DNA of 64,000 nucleotides from Oscillospiraceae bacterium (GTDB lineage: Bacteria; Bacillota; Clostridia; Oscillospirales; QAMX01), in NCBI GenBank assembly GCA_015067715.1, contig SVLY01000004.1, positions 1 through 64,000 on the forward strand, written 5' to 3'. Of this stretch, positions 9,803 to 19,786 are shown in pieces. How positions within the stretch are numbered: the stretch's first letter is position 1; each line of letters begins with the position of its first letter. A program made the translations under genes and the position numbers. A model generated the notes under the pieces. The model had not been told where the DNA came from and did not search any database. It saw only the letters and a program-made list of their open reading frames with translations.

Positions 9803-10945
9803 TTAGATCTCGGGGATGTCGATCTCGATCTCGTGGCCAAGCTCAGCAGACTTGCAGATGCCGTCGATGATGGCCTGGTTGTAGAGGATCTGGCTGGTGG
9901 GAACGGGAGCGGGCTTGCCGGTGTCGATGGTATCCAGGAAGGAGCGGATCTTCTGCCAGAAGAGACCCTTCTGATTTCTGGTATCGATGAGGGGGATCTT
10001 GGTTTCGACCTGACGGCCGCCGATATCGCTGTAGATGGTGAGGGGCTGATAGAAGGAGCCGTTCCAGCAGTCGGTGGAGGGAATACGGAGGCCGGCCTTC
10101 TTGCCGAGGATGATGGTGTCACCCGGAGTGTCGAGGTGCATTGCCCATGCAATACGGAAGTCAAGAATGATTCCGCCTTCGAGTCTGACAAAACCTGCGG
10201 CGAAGTCGTCAACGTTGAAGCGGGCGGCGTCGGCGGGGTTGTTGTACTCGGGGTTGCAGCCGAAGAAACCGGAGGTGTAGCCGGAAACGGTCAGAGGCTT
10301 GGGATAGTCGATGGCGTTGAGAACAACGTCAAGGGAATAGCAGCCGATATCGCCAAGAGCGCCGATACCGCCGGTCTTCTTTTCAATGAAGGTGCTGTTG
10401 GGAATACCGCGACGGCGGCCGCCGCCGGTCTGGATGTAGTAGACCTCGCCGAGAGCGCCGCTCTGGACGATCTTTCTGATCATCTGCATATTGGCGTCAA
10501 AACGGGGCTGGAAGCCGATGGAAAGGACCTTTCCGCTGGCCTTTTCGGCGCGGCAGATGGCGACGGCTTCTTCGGTGGTGACACACATGGGCTTCTCAAG
10601 GAGGACGTTAACGCCGGCGTTGAGAGAGTCGATAGTGCATTCTGCATGGGTCATATTGTAGGTGCAAACGCTGACTGCGTCGAGCTCCTCGGCGGCCAGC
10701 ATTTCCTTGTGGCTGGGGTAGAAACGGCAGCCTTCAATGCCGTAACGGGCGGCAAAAGCCTCTGCCTTTCCGGGGATAAGGTCAGCCATGGCGACGACGT
10801 CAACGTCTTCCATCTGCTTGTAAGTTTCGATATGGGATTCTGCGATCCAGCCGGTGCCGATGATACCAACCTTGAAACGGCGGCCGGAGGACTTGACTTC
10901 TTCTGCTACAGTCTGAGTGAACTGGTTAAGAACGCTGTCGGACAT
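9803..10945 (-). CDS. Gfo/Idh/MocA family oxidoreductase
   Basis: Rossmann VGIIGTGWIAESHIETYK, LLEKPMCVTTEEA motif. Confidence 0.95.
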   Translation of the reverse strand: MSDSVLNQFTQTVAEEVKSSGRRFKVGIIGTGWIAESHIETYKQMEDVDVVAMADLIPGKAEAFAARYGIEGCRFYPSHKEMLAAEELDAVSVCTYNMTHAECTIDSLNAGVNVLLEKPMCVTTEEAVAICRAEKASGKVLSIGFQPRFDANMQMIRKIVQSGALGEVYYIQTGGGRRRGIPNSTFIEKKTGGIGALGDIGCYSLDVVLNAIDYPKPLTVSGYTSGFFGCNPEYNNPADAARFNVDDFAAGFVRLEGGIILDFRIAWAMHLDTPGDTIILGKKAGLRIPSTDCWNGSFYQPLTIYSDIGGRQVETKIPLIDTRNQKGLFWQKIRSFLDTIDTGKPAPVPTSQILYNQAIIDGICKSAELGHEIEIDIPEI

Positions 10946-11087
10946 AGAATTATATCTCCTTTACCAAGTTTGGTTTGTAAGATTATGATAACACTTTTTT
11001 CCCTTGATTGCAATAGCAATTTTCAAATCGTTCTTTATTTTTGTTTCAGCTTATGATATAATTTTCAGTGCAAAGGAGTTGAGTGCC

Positions 11088-12116
11088 TTGACCATCGCCG
11101 AAGATACTCCGGATATTCTGAAAAAATTCCTTATCTATACCGAGACCGTCCGGGGAAAATCCGACTCCACAACGGATGAATACTACCTTGACCTGCGCAT
11201 GTTCATGCGCTTTTTAAAGCGACACCGGGGTCTTGTTTCCAAGGATACGCCCTTTGACTCAATTGATATTTCCGACGTTGATATTGAACTCATCCGCTCG
11301 GTGACCCTGTCTGACCTTTACGAGTTCAGTTTTTTCCTAAGCCGCGAGCGTGAATATATCCGCCCCGGTGAAAAACCGGGAAAAACCGTGGGACTTGGTG
11401 ACGCCGCAAGGGCAAGAAAGGTCTCGTCATTAAAGAGCTTTTTCAAATACCTCACCTCAAAGGCCATGCTTCTGGACGAAAATCCTGCGGCTGAGCTTGA
11501 ATATCCCAAGCTTGCAAAGAAGCTCCCCCGCTATCTCTCCGCAGACGAGAGCATGGATCTTCTTGAAAACGTTTCCGGCAGGTCTCCGGAAAGGGATTAT
11601 CTTATCATTACGCTTTTTTTAAACTGCGGTCTCCGTGTTTCGGAGCTTGTTGGAATTGACCTTGGGGACATAAAAGAAAATACTCTCACCGTCACCGGCA
11701 AGGGTAACAAACAGCGGGTGGTCTACTTAAACCGGGCGTGTATTGTTGCCCTTGAGGAATATCTGCCTGTGAGAGCCAAATTTGCCTCACCGGGAGAAAA
11801 GGCCCTTATCCTCTCCGAGCGAAAACAGCGAATTGCGCCCATAACCGTAAAAAAGCTCATCAAAAAACACATCGAAGCCGCAGGGCTGGACAGTAATAAA
11901 TATTCTGCCCACAAGCTTCGCCACACCGCGGCAACCCTTATGTACCAAAACGGTGTCGACGTGCTCACCCTAAAGGAGATACTCGGCCACGAGCAGCTCA
12001 ACACCACCCAGATATACACCCACCTTGCCCCAAGCGAGCTTCAGCTTGCCGCAGAGGCAAATCCGCTTTCCCGGGTAAAGCGTAAGAAGAAAACCGCTGC
12101 CCAGGAAGAAAATTAA
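11088..12116 (+). CDS. tyrosine recombinase, XerC/XerD-like
   Basis: Catalytic residues in GLRVSELVGID, HKLRHTAATLMYQ, LGHEQLNTTQIYTH. Probable TTG start after AAGGAG (ORF track starts at 11004). Confidence 0.88.
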   Translation: MTIAEDTPDILKKFLIYTETVRGKSDSTTDEYYLDLRMFMRFLKRHRGLVSKDTPFDSIDISDVDIELIRSVTLSDLYEFSFFLSREREYIRPGEKPGKTVGLGDAARARKVSSLKSFFKYLTSKAMLLDENPAAELEYPKLAKKLPRYLSADESMDLLENVSGRSPERDYLIITLFLNCGLRVSELVGIDLGDIKENTLTVTGKGNKQRVVYLNRACIVALEEYLPVRAKFASPGEKALILSERKQRIAPITVKKLIKKHIEAAGLDSNKYSAHKLRHTAATLMYQNGVDVLTLKEILGHEQLNTTQIYTHLAPSELQLAAEANPLSRVKRKKKTAAQEEN

Positions 12117-12134
12117 CAAAAGGAAGATATTAAA

Positions 12135-12662
12135 ATGAAAAGAAAAGCATTGAGTCCCGTCTTTGTAGCCGCGGTTTTGCTTGCGGTCACCGCCTGTATT
12201 CTCTGCCTTACGTTTTACCTTCAGGCGCTTAACGTAAAATCCATGTACGGAACCGACATTCGCAAGGCGATCTACGAGACAAACGAGATAACCGCAACCC
12301 TTGAAGACACTATGAACCAGGGAGATTACAAGACCCTCGTCCACACCGCCGCCCGCATTGAGGCGCTCTCCGACGCCGGAATGCTCCACCCGGAGATCGA
12401 CAAGGCAAGGCTTGCTCTTGCAAAAGCCCTTTACGAATATGCCGACGCCCTTGCCGACGGAAGCTATTCCCAAGGGGCAATGAAGCTCCTCTTCGACGAC
12501 ACAGTAAACGCAAACGCTGACCTGCGCCTGCTGGTTCAGCACGCCATAAGCTCCCTTGCAGACGTGGACGTTAAGAAGATGGACAGAGCCTTTTACAAGG
12601 CAATGAACCAGTCCTCCCGCTTTTACAAAGAGACCACGCTTCTCGCCAGACACGAGGGTTAA
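12135..12662 (+). CDS. hypothetical membrane-anchored protein
   Basis: 175 aa with N-terminal TM (FVAAVLLAVTACILCLTFYL) and helical extracytoplasmic domain; follows the recombinase gene. Confidence 0.65.
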   Translation: MKRKALSPVFVAAVLLAVTACILCLTFYLQALNVKSMYGTDIRKAIYETNEITATLEDTMNQGDYKTLVHTAARIEALSDAGMLHPEIDKARLALAKALYEYADALADGSYSQGAMKLLFDDTVNANADLRLLVQHAISSLADVDVKKMDRAFYKAMNQSSRFYKETTLLARHEG

Positions 12663-12670
12663 AAACCAAG

Positions 12671-12717
12671 CACCGCAGAGACAGCTTTCTCTCCGTTCTC
12701 TGCGGTGGATTTTTTTA
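12671..12717 (+). terminator. Rho-independent terminator
   Basis: CACCGCAGAGA...TCTCTGCGGTG stem followed by GATTTTTTT. Confidence 0.8.
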
Positions 12718-13137
12718 CTTCTTTTTTCCCAATGCGACCCTGACCTCGAAGCTTTGGCCGCACCGGGGACAGCGGACACCGTGCCTGCCCCTTGCACGGG
12801 GTAAGCGCAGAACCGCCTTGCAGTGGGGGCATTTTCTGAAGACCTTCGACCGGCAGAAACGGACTCTGTCGAAATTCAGCTTAAAAAAGCCCTTAACTGC
12901 CCTCCAGACCTTAAGAAGAACGGCGTTTTCTTTTCTGCGCCTGTAGATATTCCGGGAAAAGCAACGGAAAAGTCCCCACCCAAGCAGGAGCAGTATTATG
13001 GGATAGAGCCACCATTTCTGCACGAAGATATAAACTATCATTACGATGAGCGCCGCACCGGAGATAACGTAATACAAAGCGTCCGTGCCGTATCTTCCGC
13101 TTGCAAAGCGGATAAGCTTATCCTTGAATTTTGCCAT
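12715..13137 (-). CDS. membrane protein with C-terminal zinc ribbon
   Basis: Two TM segments, then CPHCKAVLRLPRARGRHGVRCPRCGQSFEV (two CxxC). Confidence 0.75.
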   Translation of the reverse strand: MAKFKDKLIRFASGRYGTDALYYVISGAALIVMIVYIFVQKWWLYPIILLLLGWGLFRCFSRNIYRRRKENAVLLKVWRAVKGFFKLNFDRVRFCRSKVFRKCPHCKAVLRLPRARGRHGVRCPRCGQSFEVRVALGKKK

Positions 13138-13151
13138 ATTATATCACACCT

Positions 13152-13763
13152 CTAAAAGAAGAAAAATCCAAATCTGAAAAAGCTAAGTACAAGCTGAATG
13201 ATAAAGAAGATCAGCGCGCCGCGCCAGAGTATACCAAACAGAGACATGCGACGTCTTTTGGGTTGGGTGTAACCGGAATTTCCGGCCTTAAGGTCGCGGT
13301 AATACTGAGCGTAGGCACTGTTGCCCGGCTCAAGCCTGCAGGCGTTTTCCGCAAAGGTAACGGCGGCGTTCATATTGCCCGACGCAGCGTAAACGATGGA
13401 GCTTAAATAATACCATCTTGCCGAGCGGATATTCGTTGAATTCAGAAGCTGTGCCGCCTGAGCGTAAAAGCCCATGCTGATAAACTGCTCTGCGGCATCC
13501 AGCGGATCGGCGTTGGTATATGTGCCGTAGGGGCGGTAAGTTCCGGCAGAACCGGCGCCGTAGGCTCTCTGTTGGCTCTGAGCATTGGCCGTCCCGTTTT
13601 TTATAGCGTCATAGGCGGCGTTTATCTCCCGCATTTTTCTTGCGGCGTTTTCATCCCCGGGGTTAAGGTCGGGATGATATTTCTTTGCAAGAGCCCGGTA
13701 AGCCTTTGTAACTTCTTCCTCGGTGGCATTTGGACTGACCCCCAAAACCTTGTACGGATCCAT
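13152..13763 (-). CDS. J-domain (DnaJ-like) protein with C-terminal TM segment
   Basis: [36 protein letters not shown] with HPD; C-terminal hydrophobic [19 protein letters not shown]. Confidence 0.92.
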   Translation of the reverse strand: MDPYKVLGVSPNATEEEVTKAYRALAKKYHPDLNPGDENAARKMREINAAYDAIKNGTANAQSQQRAYGAGSAGTYRPYGTYTNADPLDAAEQFISMGFYAQAAQLLNSTNIRSARWYYLSSIVYAASGNMNAAVTFAENACRLEPGNSAYAQYYRDLKAGNSGYTQPKRRRMSLFGILWRGALIFFIIQLVLSFFRFGFFFF

Positions 13764-13886
13764 AGTTTTTATCTCACCGCCCTTTCCTTAAGCTTCATGT
13801 ATCTGTCCGCACAATAATATACCACAGAATCGTTGACCACAAATAAACAAAATGTAAAAATTTTCTGTACGCGCACAATTCCTGTA

Positions 13887-13915
13887 TTGACAGGGGCGGG
13901 TCACGGGAGTATAAT
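13887..13915 (+). promoter_or_regulatory. sigma-A-type promoter of the FMN riboswitch/ribU unit
   Basis: TTGACA - 17 nt - TATAAT, exact consensus. Confidence 0.88.
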
Positions 13916-13936
13916 ATGCTCTGTAAAAATTAGATT

Positions 13937-14065
13937 TCGGGGCGGGGCGCAATTCCCCGACCGGCGGTGATGCCAATTCTCTTTGGACAAGTCCGCGAGC
14001 CTAAAATTCAGGGCATGAAACGGTGGGATCCCGTTACCGACGGTTACAGTCCGGATGAGAGAAAG
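13937..14065 (+). promoter_or_regulatory. FMN (RFN) riboswitch aptamer
   Basis: Conserved blocks TTCGGGGCGGGGCGCAATTCCCCGACCGGCGGTGATG, GTCCGCGAGC, GGTGGGATCCCGTTACCGACGGTTACAGTCCGGATGAGAGAAAG. Confidence 0.96.
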
Positions 14066-14082
14066 CTCATAGGTTTTTTCTG

Positions 14083-14122
14083 CGCTTCCCGAATATATAT
14101 ATTGGGGAAGCGTTTATTTTTT
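14083..14122 (+). terminator. Riboswitch expression-platform terminator
   Basis: CGCTTCCC...GGGGAAGCG followed by TTTATTTTTT, upstream of ribU. Confidence 0.82.
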
Positions 14123-14142
14123 CCCGGAGGAAGGATCATAAC

Positions 14143-14727
14143 ATGAAAAACACAAGAAAGCTTACCATCACCGCTATAATGTCTGCACTGGCCTTCGTTC
14201 TTATGCTTTTGGAATTCCCCGTTCCCTTTGTTATCCCGGACTTTATAAAGTTCGACTTTTCCGAGCTGCCGGCTCTGCTCTGCGCCTTTGCAGTGGGTCC
14301 CGTTTGGGGCGCGGCTGTTTGTATTGTGAAAAACCTGCTCCACCTCTTCGTCACCACCACGGCAGGCGTCGGCGAGCTTGCAAACTGTCTGCTGGGCATA
14401 TGCTTCGTTCTTCCGGCAGGCATTGTCTATAAAAAGATCAAGGGGCGCACCGGAGCGCTGCTTGGAAGCCTTATCGGAGCCGCCGTTGGCGCAACCGTTA
14501 CCCTGCCCATCAACTACTACATAACCTACCCCTTCTACATGAACTTTATGAGCGAGGAGCTCATCCTCGGAGCATATCAGCTGCTTCTCCCGGGAGTGAA
14601 ATCCATTTTCCAGTGCCTGCTGATATTCAACCTCCCCTTCACCTTCGTGAAATTCATTTGCGACGCGGCTATCGTATTTTTCATCTACAAGCCCCTGTCG
14701 CCCATTATCAAAGGGAAAAACAAGTAA
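14143..14727 (+). CDS. ribU: ECF transporter S component, riboflavin (RibU-like)
   Basis: Hydrophobic 194-aa protein (LTITAIMSALAFVLMLLEFPVPF...DFSELPALLCAFAVGPVWG) directly downstream of the FMN riboswitch. Confidence 0.93.
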   Translation: MKNTRKLTITAIMSALAFVLMLLEFPVPFVIPDFIKFDFSELPALLCAFAVGPVWGAAVCIVKNLLHLFVTTTAGVGELANCLLGICFVLPAGIVYKKIKGRTGALLGSLIGAAVGATVTLPINYYITYPFYMNFMSEELILGAYQLLLPGVKSIFQCLLIFNLPFTFVKFICDAAIVFFIYKPLSPIIKGKNK

Positions 14728-14735
14728 AGAACAAG

Positions 14736-14765
14736 ACCCGGACGGTTTTCCGTCCGGGTCAATTT
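14736..14765 (+). terminator. Rho-independent terminator
   Basis: GACCCGGACGG-TTTT-CCGTCCGGGTC followed by AATTTATT. Confidence 0.75.
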
Positions 14766-14766
14766 A

Positions 14767-15450
14767 TTATACTCTTACAAGCACAGGCATGAAGCCGACG
14801 CCGTCCGCAGATACACAGGCATAGCGAATACCGTTATGCATCCCGTTGAAGGCTCCGCTGTGGGATGCCCCGTGAAGATGCCCGTAATAACAGCTTGAAA
14901 CTCCGGCTTCTTCCATTATGCTTCTGATCTCGGGACAGTCAAATTCCCGGCACAGAGGGGGATAATGCAGAAAGCAGACTATCTTCTCTCCTGGCCTGGC
15001 GGCAGAAAGTGAGGCTTTCAACCTTCCCAGCTCACGCTGGAAAATATGCGTGTCGTCCCCGCTGTCTAAAAACCAGCCCCGTGTTCCGCAAAGGGAGAGC
15101 CCCTCAACGCTTACGGAAGAGTTATGGATAAAGTCGACGGAGATAATGCCGTTTTCTTTGAGAAACCGGCGCATTTTAGTAAGACTGCACCAGTAATAAT
15201 CGTGGTTGCCTTTTATCAAAAGCTTCCTTCCCGGAAGCTTATCCAGCCACAAAAAGTCCGGCAACGCCTCTTCAAGGCTTATTGCCCAGGAGAGGTCTCC
15301 CGGCACAACGACAGTATCCTCCGGAGAGATCAGCTTTTCCCAGTTTGCTTTGATGCGCGCGGTGTAGTTTTTCCAGCCTTCTCCGAAGATCTCCATGGAC
15401 TTTTCCCTTCCAAAGGGAAGGTGGAGATCCCCCAAAGCGTAGATAGCCAC
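14767..15450 (-). CDS. metallophosphoesterase
   Basis: YALGDLHLP, VVPGDLSW, LIKGNHDYYW, YYGHLHG motifs. Confidence 0.93.
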   Translation of the reverse strand: MAIYALGDLHLPFGREKSMEIFGEGWKNYTARIKANWEKLISPEDTVVVPGDLSWAISLEEALPDFLWLDKLPGRKLLIKGNHDYYWCSLTKMRRFLKENGIISVDFIHNSSVSVEGLSLCGTRGWFLDSGDDTHIFQRELGRLKASLSAARPGEKIVCFLHYPPLCREFDCPEIRSIMEEAGVSSCYYGHLHGASHSGAFNGMHNGIRYACVSADGVGFMPVLVRV

Positions 15451-15453
15451 GGA

Positions 15454-16944
15454 TCAGAACGCGCCTTCCATGGCGGAAAGCATATCGGCAGGCTCAACGG
15501 AGACCTTAAAGCGCTTTTCGCGGCTGTCAAGACCGGAAAGGGGTTCGGGAATGGAAACTCCGGTTTTGGCCGAGAGAGTGTCCAGGATCTCGGTTCCGCC
15601 GTCAAGGTCGGGACGGACTTCAGAACCCTCAAGGGCGGCGTTAACGTCGATGGCGAACTTAAAGGGGCTTGCTGTGGAGGCAACGACGGTGATACGATCC
15701 TCCCCTGTCCGGGCGCGGTAGTTCTCAAGAACCTTAAGGGCAACTGCCGTGTGGGTGTCGGAAAGCCAGCCGGCGGAATATGTAGCTCTGATGGCCTCGT
15801 AGGTTCCGGCATCGTCGGTATTTCCTGCAGCAAAAAGCTCCCGGATGCTCCGGAGAAGTTCTTCGCTTACGGTATAGCTTCCCTCGCTCACAAGAGCGCT
15901 CATCATACCTGCGACCTCACTTCCGTTATGGCCGCTGAGCTCAGCGAGAAGGCGTTCAACGTTGCTGGAGATAAGAATGTCCATTGAAGGGGACGAGGTC
16001 TTCCTGAAGTCTCTCAGACGGTCGTATCTGCCGGTCTGGAGGAACTCCGTGAGAACGTTGTTTTCGTTGGAGGCGCAGATGAGCCTGCCCAGGGGAACGC
16101 CCATCTTTTTGGCGTAAAACGCCGCAAGGATATTGCCGAAATTGCCCGTGGGAACGCAGATATCAACGGTATCGCCGTAGGCAACGGCGTTTTGGTTAAG
16201 CAGGTCGCAGTAGGCGGAGATATAGTAGACGATCTGGGGAACAAGTCTGCCCCAGTTGATGGAGTTGGCGCTTGAAAGCCGGATGCCTCTGGCAGCAAGT
16301 CTTTCGGCGCAGGCCCGATCAGAGAAGATACGCTTTACGCCGTTCTGGGCATCGTCGAAATTGCCCTTCACGGCAAAAACGGAAACGTTTTCACCGGACT
16401 GGGTGATCATCTGAAGCTTTTGTACCGCGCTAACGCCGTCCTCGGGATAGAAAACGGTGATGGCCGTGCCGGGAACGTCTGCAAAACCTGCCAAAGCGGC
16501 CTTACCGGTATCGCCGGAGGTGGCTACAAGGATCATAACCTTGTCCGAAATACCGTTCTTGCGCATTGCGGCGGTGAGCAGATGAGGAAGAATGGTGAGC
16601 GCCATATCCTTAAAGGCGCAGGTGGGGCCGTGGTAGAGCTCAAGAACGTAGGTGTTGTGGGTAAGTCTGACGGTGGGCGCCGCGGTATCCGGGGTTTCAA
16701 ACCGCGAATATGCTGCGTGGGCGTACTCCAGAAGCTCGGAATGGGTATAGTCCGAAAGGTAAAGGGAAAGGACCTTTGCGGCTCTTTCGGCATAAGTAAG
16801 GGGGCAGAGGGACTCTACAAAAGCCCTGTCCACCGAGGGGATATATTCGGGGACGTAAAGTCCTCCGTCGGGTGCAAGTCCGTTCAGTATCGCCTCGGAA
16901 GCGGAAACCGCCGGAGAGGAACCTCTTGTGCTGATAAACTGCAT
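15454..16944 (-). CDS. thrC: threonine synthase
   Basis: MQFISTRGSSPAVSASEAILNGLAPDGGLYVPE; FKDMALTILP PLP-lysine motif; ATSGDTGKAALAGF. Confidence 0.96.
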   Translation of the reverse strand: MQFISTRGSSPAVSASEAILNGLAPDGGLYVPEYIPSVDRAFVESLCPLTYAERAAKVLSLYLSDYTHSELLEYAHAAYSRFETPDTAAPTVRLTHNTYVLELYHGPTCAFKDMALTILPHLLTAAMRKNGISDKVMILVATSGDTGKAALAGFADVPGTAITVFYPEDGVSAVQKLQMITQSGENVSVFAVKGNFDDAQNGVKRIFSDRACAERLAARGIRLSSANSINWGRLVPQIVYYISAYCDLLNQNAVAYGDTVDICVPTGNFGNILAAFYAKKMGVPLGRLICASNENNVLTEFLQTGRYDRLRDFRKTSSPSMDILISSNVERLLAELSGHNGSEVAGMMSALVSEGSYTVSEELLRSIRELFAAGNTDDAGTYEAIRATYSAGWLSDTHTAVALKVLENYRARTGEDRITVVASTASPFKFAIDVNAALEGSEVRPDLDGGTEILDTLSAKTGVSIPEPLSGLDSREKRFKVSVEPADMLSAMEGAF

Positions 16945-16960
16945 TTATACTTCCTGCCTT

Positions 16961-17884
16961 TCAAAAGATAAAGCGAAATAAGTTGTTGTGGAATATATCT
17001 ATTATACTCTCCCTGTCAAATCCCCGGGAGAAAAGCTCTTCTGCGATGAGCGCAACGTCTCCGGAACCCGATATACCCGCAGGAAGGGAATCGCACCCGT
17101 CAAGATCACAGCCAAGGCTCACGTGCTTTTCACCGCCCGGAACAAGGGAGACAAAATGGCAGATATGGTCTGCCACACGGGAAATATCGGCGCAGTTTTC
17201 GTCCACAAAGGGAGAATACAGGTTTATGCCAACGCATCCGCCGACTGATGCGATCTTTGAAAATAACTCATCCGGAATATTTCTCCGGTGGCCGCAAACC
17301 GCCCGGGAATTTGAATGACTTGCAAACACGCTTCCCGGAAAAAGCTCGGCCATGTCGGCTATTGCACAGTCGGAAGCATGGGAGACGTCCAGCTTCATCC
17401 CGAGAGCAACCGCCTTTCTGCAGAACCCGATACCGGCTGAGGTAAGTCCCCTTCCGGTCATCTCTGAGGCCGTTCCGCAAAGACCGTTATAGATATTCCA
17501 GGTGGGCGCAATGATCTTTACCCCGATCTCCGCGGCTTTTTCAAGCAACGACAGAGAACAGTCGATCACCTCTGCCCCTTCTATCCCCAGAACACCGGCA
17601 CAAAGACCGGCTTTTTCCGCGGCGATAAACTCCTTGGCGCTCGAGCATGGCGCAACGCCGGGAAAGCTAAAGTACCGGGAAATGCAGGTACCGAAAAGCT
17701 CATCCATGGGTCGGGGCGAAACGTCGCCGCATATGGCAAAGACCTGTCCCCGGGCAGAAAAGCTTTCTGCGTCAAGCTCAAGACAAAGCCTGCCGTAGCG
17801 CCCGTCAAGGGCGGTCAGAGTGTCGCAATGGCCATCGAAATAGGGCAGATCCTCAAGCGCCGAAATCGGTGTAGACGTTTTCAT
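16961..17884 (-). CDS. membrane dipeptidase (peptidase M19 family)
   Basis: YFDGHCDTLTAL, LDVSHASDCAIADM, VFASHSNSRAVCGHRRN, LGCDLDGCD. ATG at 17884 preferred over the longer ORF start. Confidence 0.9.
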   Translation of the reverse strand: MKTSTPISALEDLPYFDGHCDTLTALDGRYGRLCLELDAESFSARGQVFAICGDVSPRPMDELFGTCISRYFSFPGVAPCSSAKEFIAAEKAGLCAGVLGIEGAEVIDCSLSLLEKAAEIGVKIIAPTWNIYNGLCGTASEMTGRGLTSAGIGFCRKAVALGMKLDVSHASDCAIADMAELFPGSVFASHSNSRAVCGHRRNIPDELFSKIASVGGCVGINLYSPFVDENCADISRVADHICHFVSLVPGGEKHVSLGCDLDGCDSLPAGISGSGDVALIAEELFSRGFDRESIIDIFHNNLFRFIF

Positions 17885-18245
17885 GATGTGTGATCTCCTT
17901 TGGGGGCTCATCCCGGTAATCCCCGGCAAGCACTTCGATAACGTCGAAACGCACCGGTCTGTCGTCCGACCGGGAAGCAAGATAAGCCAGAGCCGCGGCC
18001 TTCATGCGGTTGATCTTGTGGGGGGACACTGCGTCGATACCCCGGGCAAAATCATAGGCCGAGCGGGTCTTGACCTCAACTATTATCACAGTCCCCCGGT
18101 GCTCGCAGATGAGATCAAGCTCCCCGTGTCGGGTACGGTAACCTGCGGCAAGCAGGGTCCATCCCTTTTTGCGAAGAAATTTTGCGGCCTCCTGCTCTCC
18201 CCATCTGCCGCGCTCACCGGAATTTTTGAACAGTATCTTTCCCAT
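17853..18245 (-). CDS. YraN family (UPF0102) nuclease-like protein
   Basis: GERGRWGEQEAAKFLRKKGWTLLAAGYRTRHGELDLICEHRGTVIIVEVKTR. Confidence 0.93.
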   Translation of the reverse strand: MGKILFKNSGERGRWGEQEAAKFLRKKGWTLLAAGYRTRHGELDLICEHRGTVIIVEVKTRSAYDFARGIDAVSPHKINRMKAAALAYLASRSDDRPVRFDVIEVLAGDYRDEPPKEITHHENVYTDFGA

Positions 18246-18247
18246 AA

Positions 18248-18874
18248 TTACTTGGTGTGAAGGTTCTTTAAAAACGACGGACGGTGATACTGGGTAACAC
18301 CGAGGCGCTTGATCGCCTCGTAATGGGCCGCCGTGGGATAGCCCTTGTGGGCGGCAAAGCCGTAGCCCGGGCAGATACCGTCCAGCTCCACCATGTAACG
18401 GTCACGGGAAACCTTTGCAAGGACGGACGCCGCCGCAACTGCGGCGCTTTTGGCATCGCCCTTTACAAGGGACGCGGCGTTGTACCCTTCAAAGCCCCGG
18501 CAAACGCTGCCGTCGATGAGCACTATCCCCGGCTTTTGGGAAAGCGCGTCAACTGAGCGGCGCATGGCGGAAAGACTTGCGTTGAGAATGTTTTTTTCTT
18601 CTATCTCCGGCACCCATGCGGGCTCGACGTGCCAGCACAGGGCTGTTTCTTTTATGATATCAAAAAGCTCCTCGCGCTTTTTCTCGCTGAGCTTTTTGGA
18701 GTCGTTAAGACCCTCGATCCTTGTTCCCGGGGCAAAAATCACAGCAGCGGCGAAAACCGGACCTGCCAAAGGTCCGCGCCCGGCCTCGTCGGCGCCGCAA
18801 ACGTAGCCATGCTTCTCAAAAAGCTCCTCGTCGTGGAAAAAAAGATGGGAATTGTCCTTAGTTCTTCCGGCCAT
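18248..18874 (-). CDS. rnhB: ribonuclease HII
   Basis: VCGADEAGRGPLAGPVFAAAVIF, DSKKLSEKKRE, KGYPTAAHYEAIKRLG. Confidence 0.97.
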   Translation of the reverse strand: MAGRTKDNSHLFFHDEELFEKHGYVCGADEAGRGPLAGPVFAAAVIFAPGTRIEGLNDSKKLSEKKREELFDIIKETALCWHVEPAWVPEIEEKNILNASLSAMRRSVDALSQKPGIVLIDGSVCRGFEGYNAASLVKGDAKSAAVAAASVLAKVSRDRYMVELDGICPGYGFAAHKGYPTAAHYEAIKRLGVTQYHRPSFLKNLHTK

Positions 18875-19785
18875 TATTTCTCCTCTGCCGTGTCCAGCAT
18901 GACGGTCTCAAGACTGAATCTGCCAAGCTTTCCTGCCCGGTACTCGTCGAGAAGAATGCGCGAGCCACGCTCGGTATCCCCAACACCGCCGCGCATCAAA
19001 AAGCCCCGCTTTGCGCAGAAGGCCTCCAAAGCGTCGCCGCCACGCATAACGAGCTGACTTCTCTCGCCGTCTTTAGCTTCGAGTATCGCAACCAGCGCTT
19101 CTGCGCCGACGATCTTTCCGATGGCCTCCGGGAACTTACAGCCCAGCTCAGCCAAAAGCTCGGCGGCAAGCTCCTCGGTGTCGTAAACGTCGTCCTTAAC
19201 GGCGCCGGTCATCGCAAGGTGACGGGCGGCAATTGCGGGCTCAAGTCTCGGGGCAAGCAGACCCGGAGTGTCGAGAAGATCAAGTCCGCCCCTGAGGCGG
19301 ATCCAGGAGAGCTGACGGGTAACACCGGGACGGTCCTCGGTCTTTGCAGGCTTTCTGCCGGTGAGGCGGTTGATAAAGCTGGACTTGCCCACGTTGGGAA
19401 TGCCCACGACCATGACCTTTATGGAAAGGCCGCCGACACCCTTGCTCTCCCGTCTGGCAAGCTTTTCAGCAAGAAGTCCCTGGGCCGCAGGAACGAAGGC
19501 CTGAACTCCGTTTCCGCTTTTTGCATCGCAGGCAAGAGCGGCGTAGCCCTTTGAGCGGTAATAAGAAAGCCAGCGGTCTGTCTCGGTGCGGTCGGCAAGG
19601 TCGGAGCGGTTGAGAATGATAAGCCGGGGCTTGTTCTGGCAAAGCCTGTCAAGCTCCCGGTTTCTGCCGGAGATGGGAATTCGGGCATCGGTTATCTCGG
19701 CGACAACGTCGACCTTGCCGATCCTGTCGCCCAGTTCTCTCATAGTACGGGCCATATGCCCGGGATACCAGTTAATTCCTGCCAT
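18874..19785 (-). CDS. rbgA: ribosome biogenesis GTPase RbgA/YlqF
   Basis: MAGINWYPGHMARTMRELGDRIGKVDVVAEITDARIP; circularly permuted G motifs (NRSDL, then GIPNVGKSSFINRL). Confidence 0.97.
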   Translation of the reverse strand: MAGINWYPGHMARTMRELGDRIGKVDVVAEITDARIPISGRNRELDRLCQNKPRLIILNRSDLADRTETDRWLSYYRSKGYAALACDAKSGNGVQAFVPAAQGLLAEKLARRESKGVGGLSIKVMVVGIPNVGKSSFINRLTGRKPAKTEDRPGVTRQLSWIRLRGGLDLLDTPGLLAPRLEPAIAARHLAMTGAVKDDVYDTEELAAELLAELGCKFPEAIGKIVGAEALVAILEAKDGERSQLVMRGGDALEAFCAKRGFLMRGGVGDTERGSRILLDEYRAGKLGRFSLETVMLDTAEEK

Positions 19786-19786
19786 T

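Noticed and set aside
9833-11056. 407-aa plus-strand ORF
   Set aside because: Antisense to the Gfo/Idh/MocA gene; no domain.
11088-12116. Tyrosine recombinase as evidence of an integrated mobile element
   Set aside because: Looks like a chromosomal XerC/XerD type; no flanking repeats, tRNA attachment site, excisionase or cargo genes seen.
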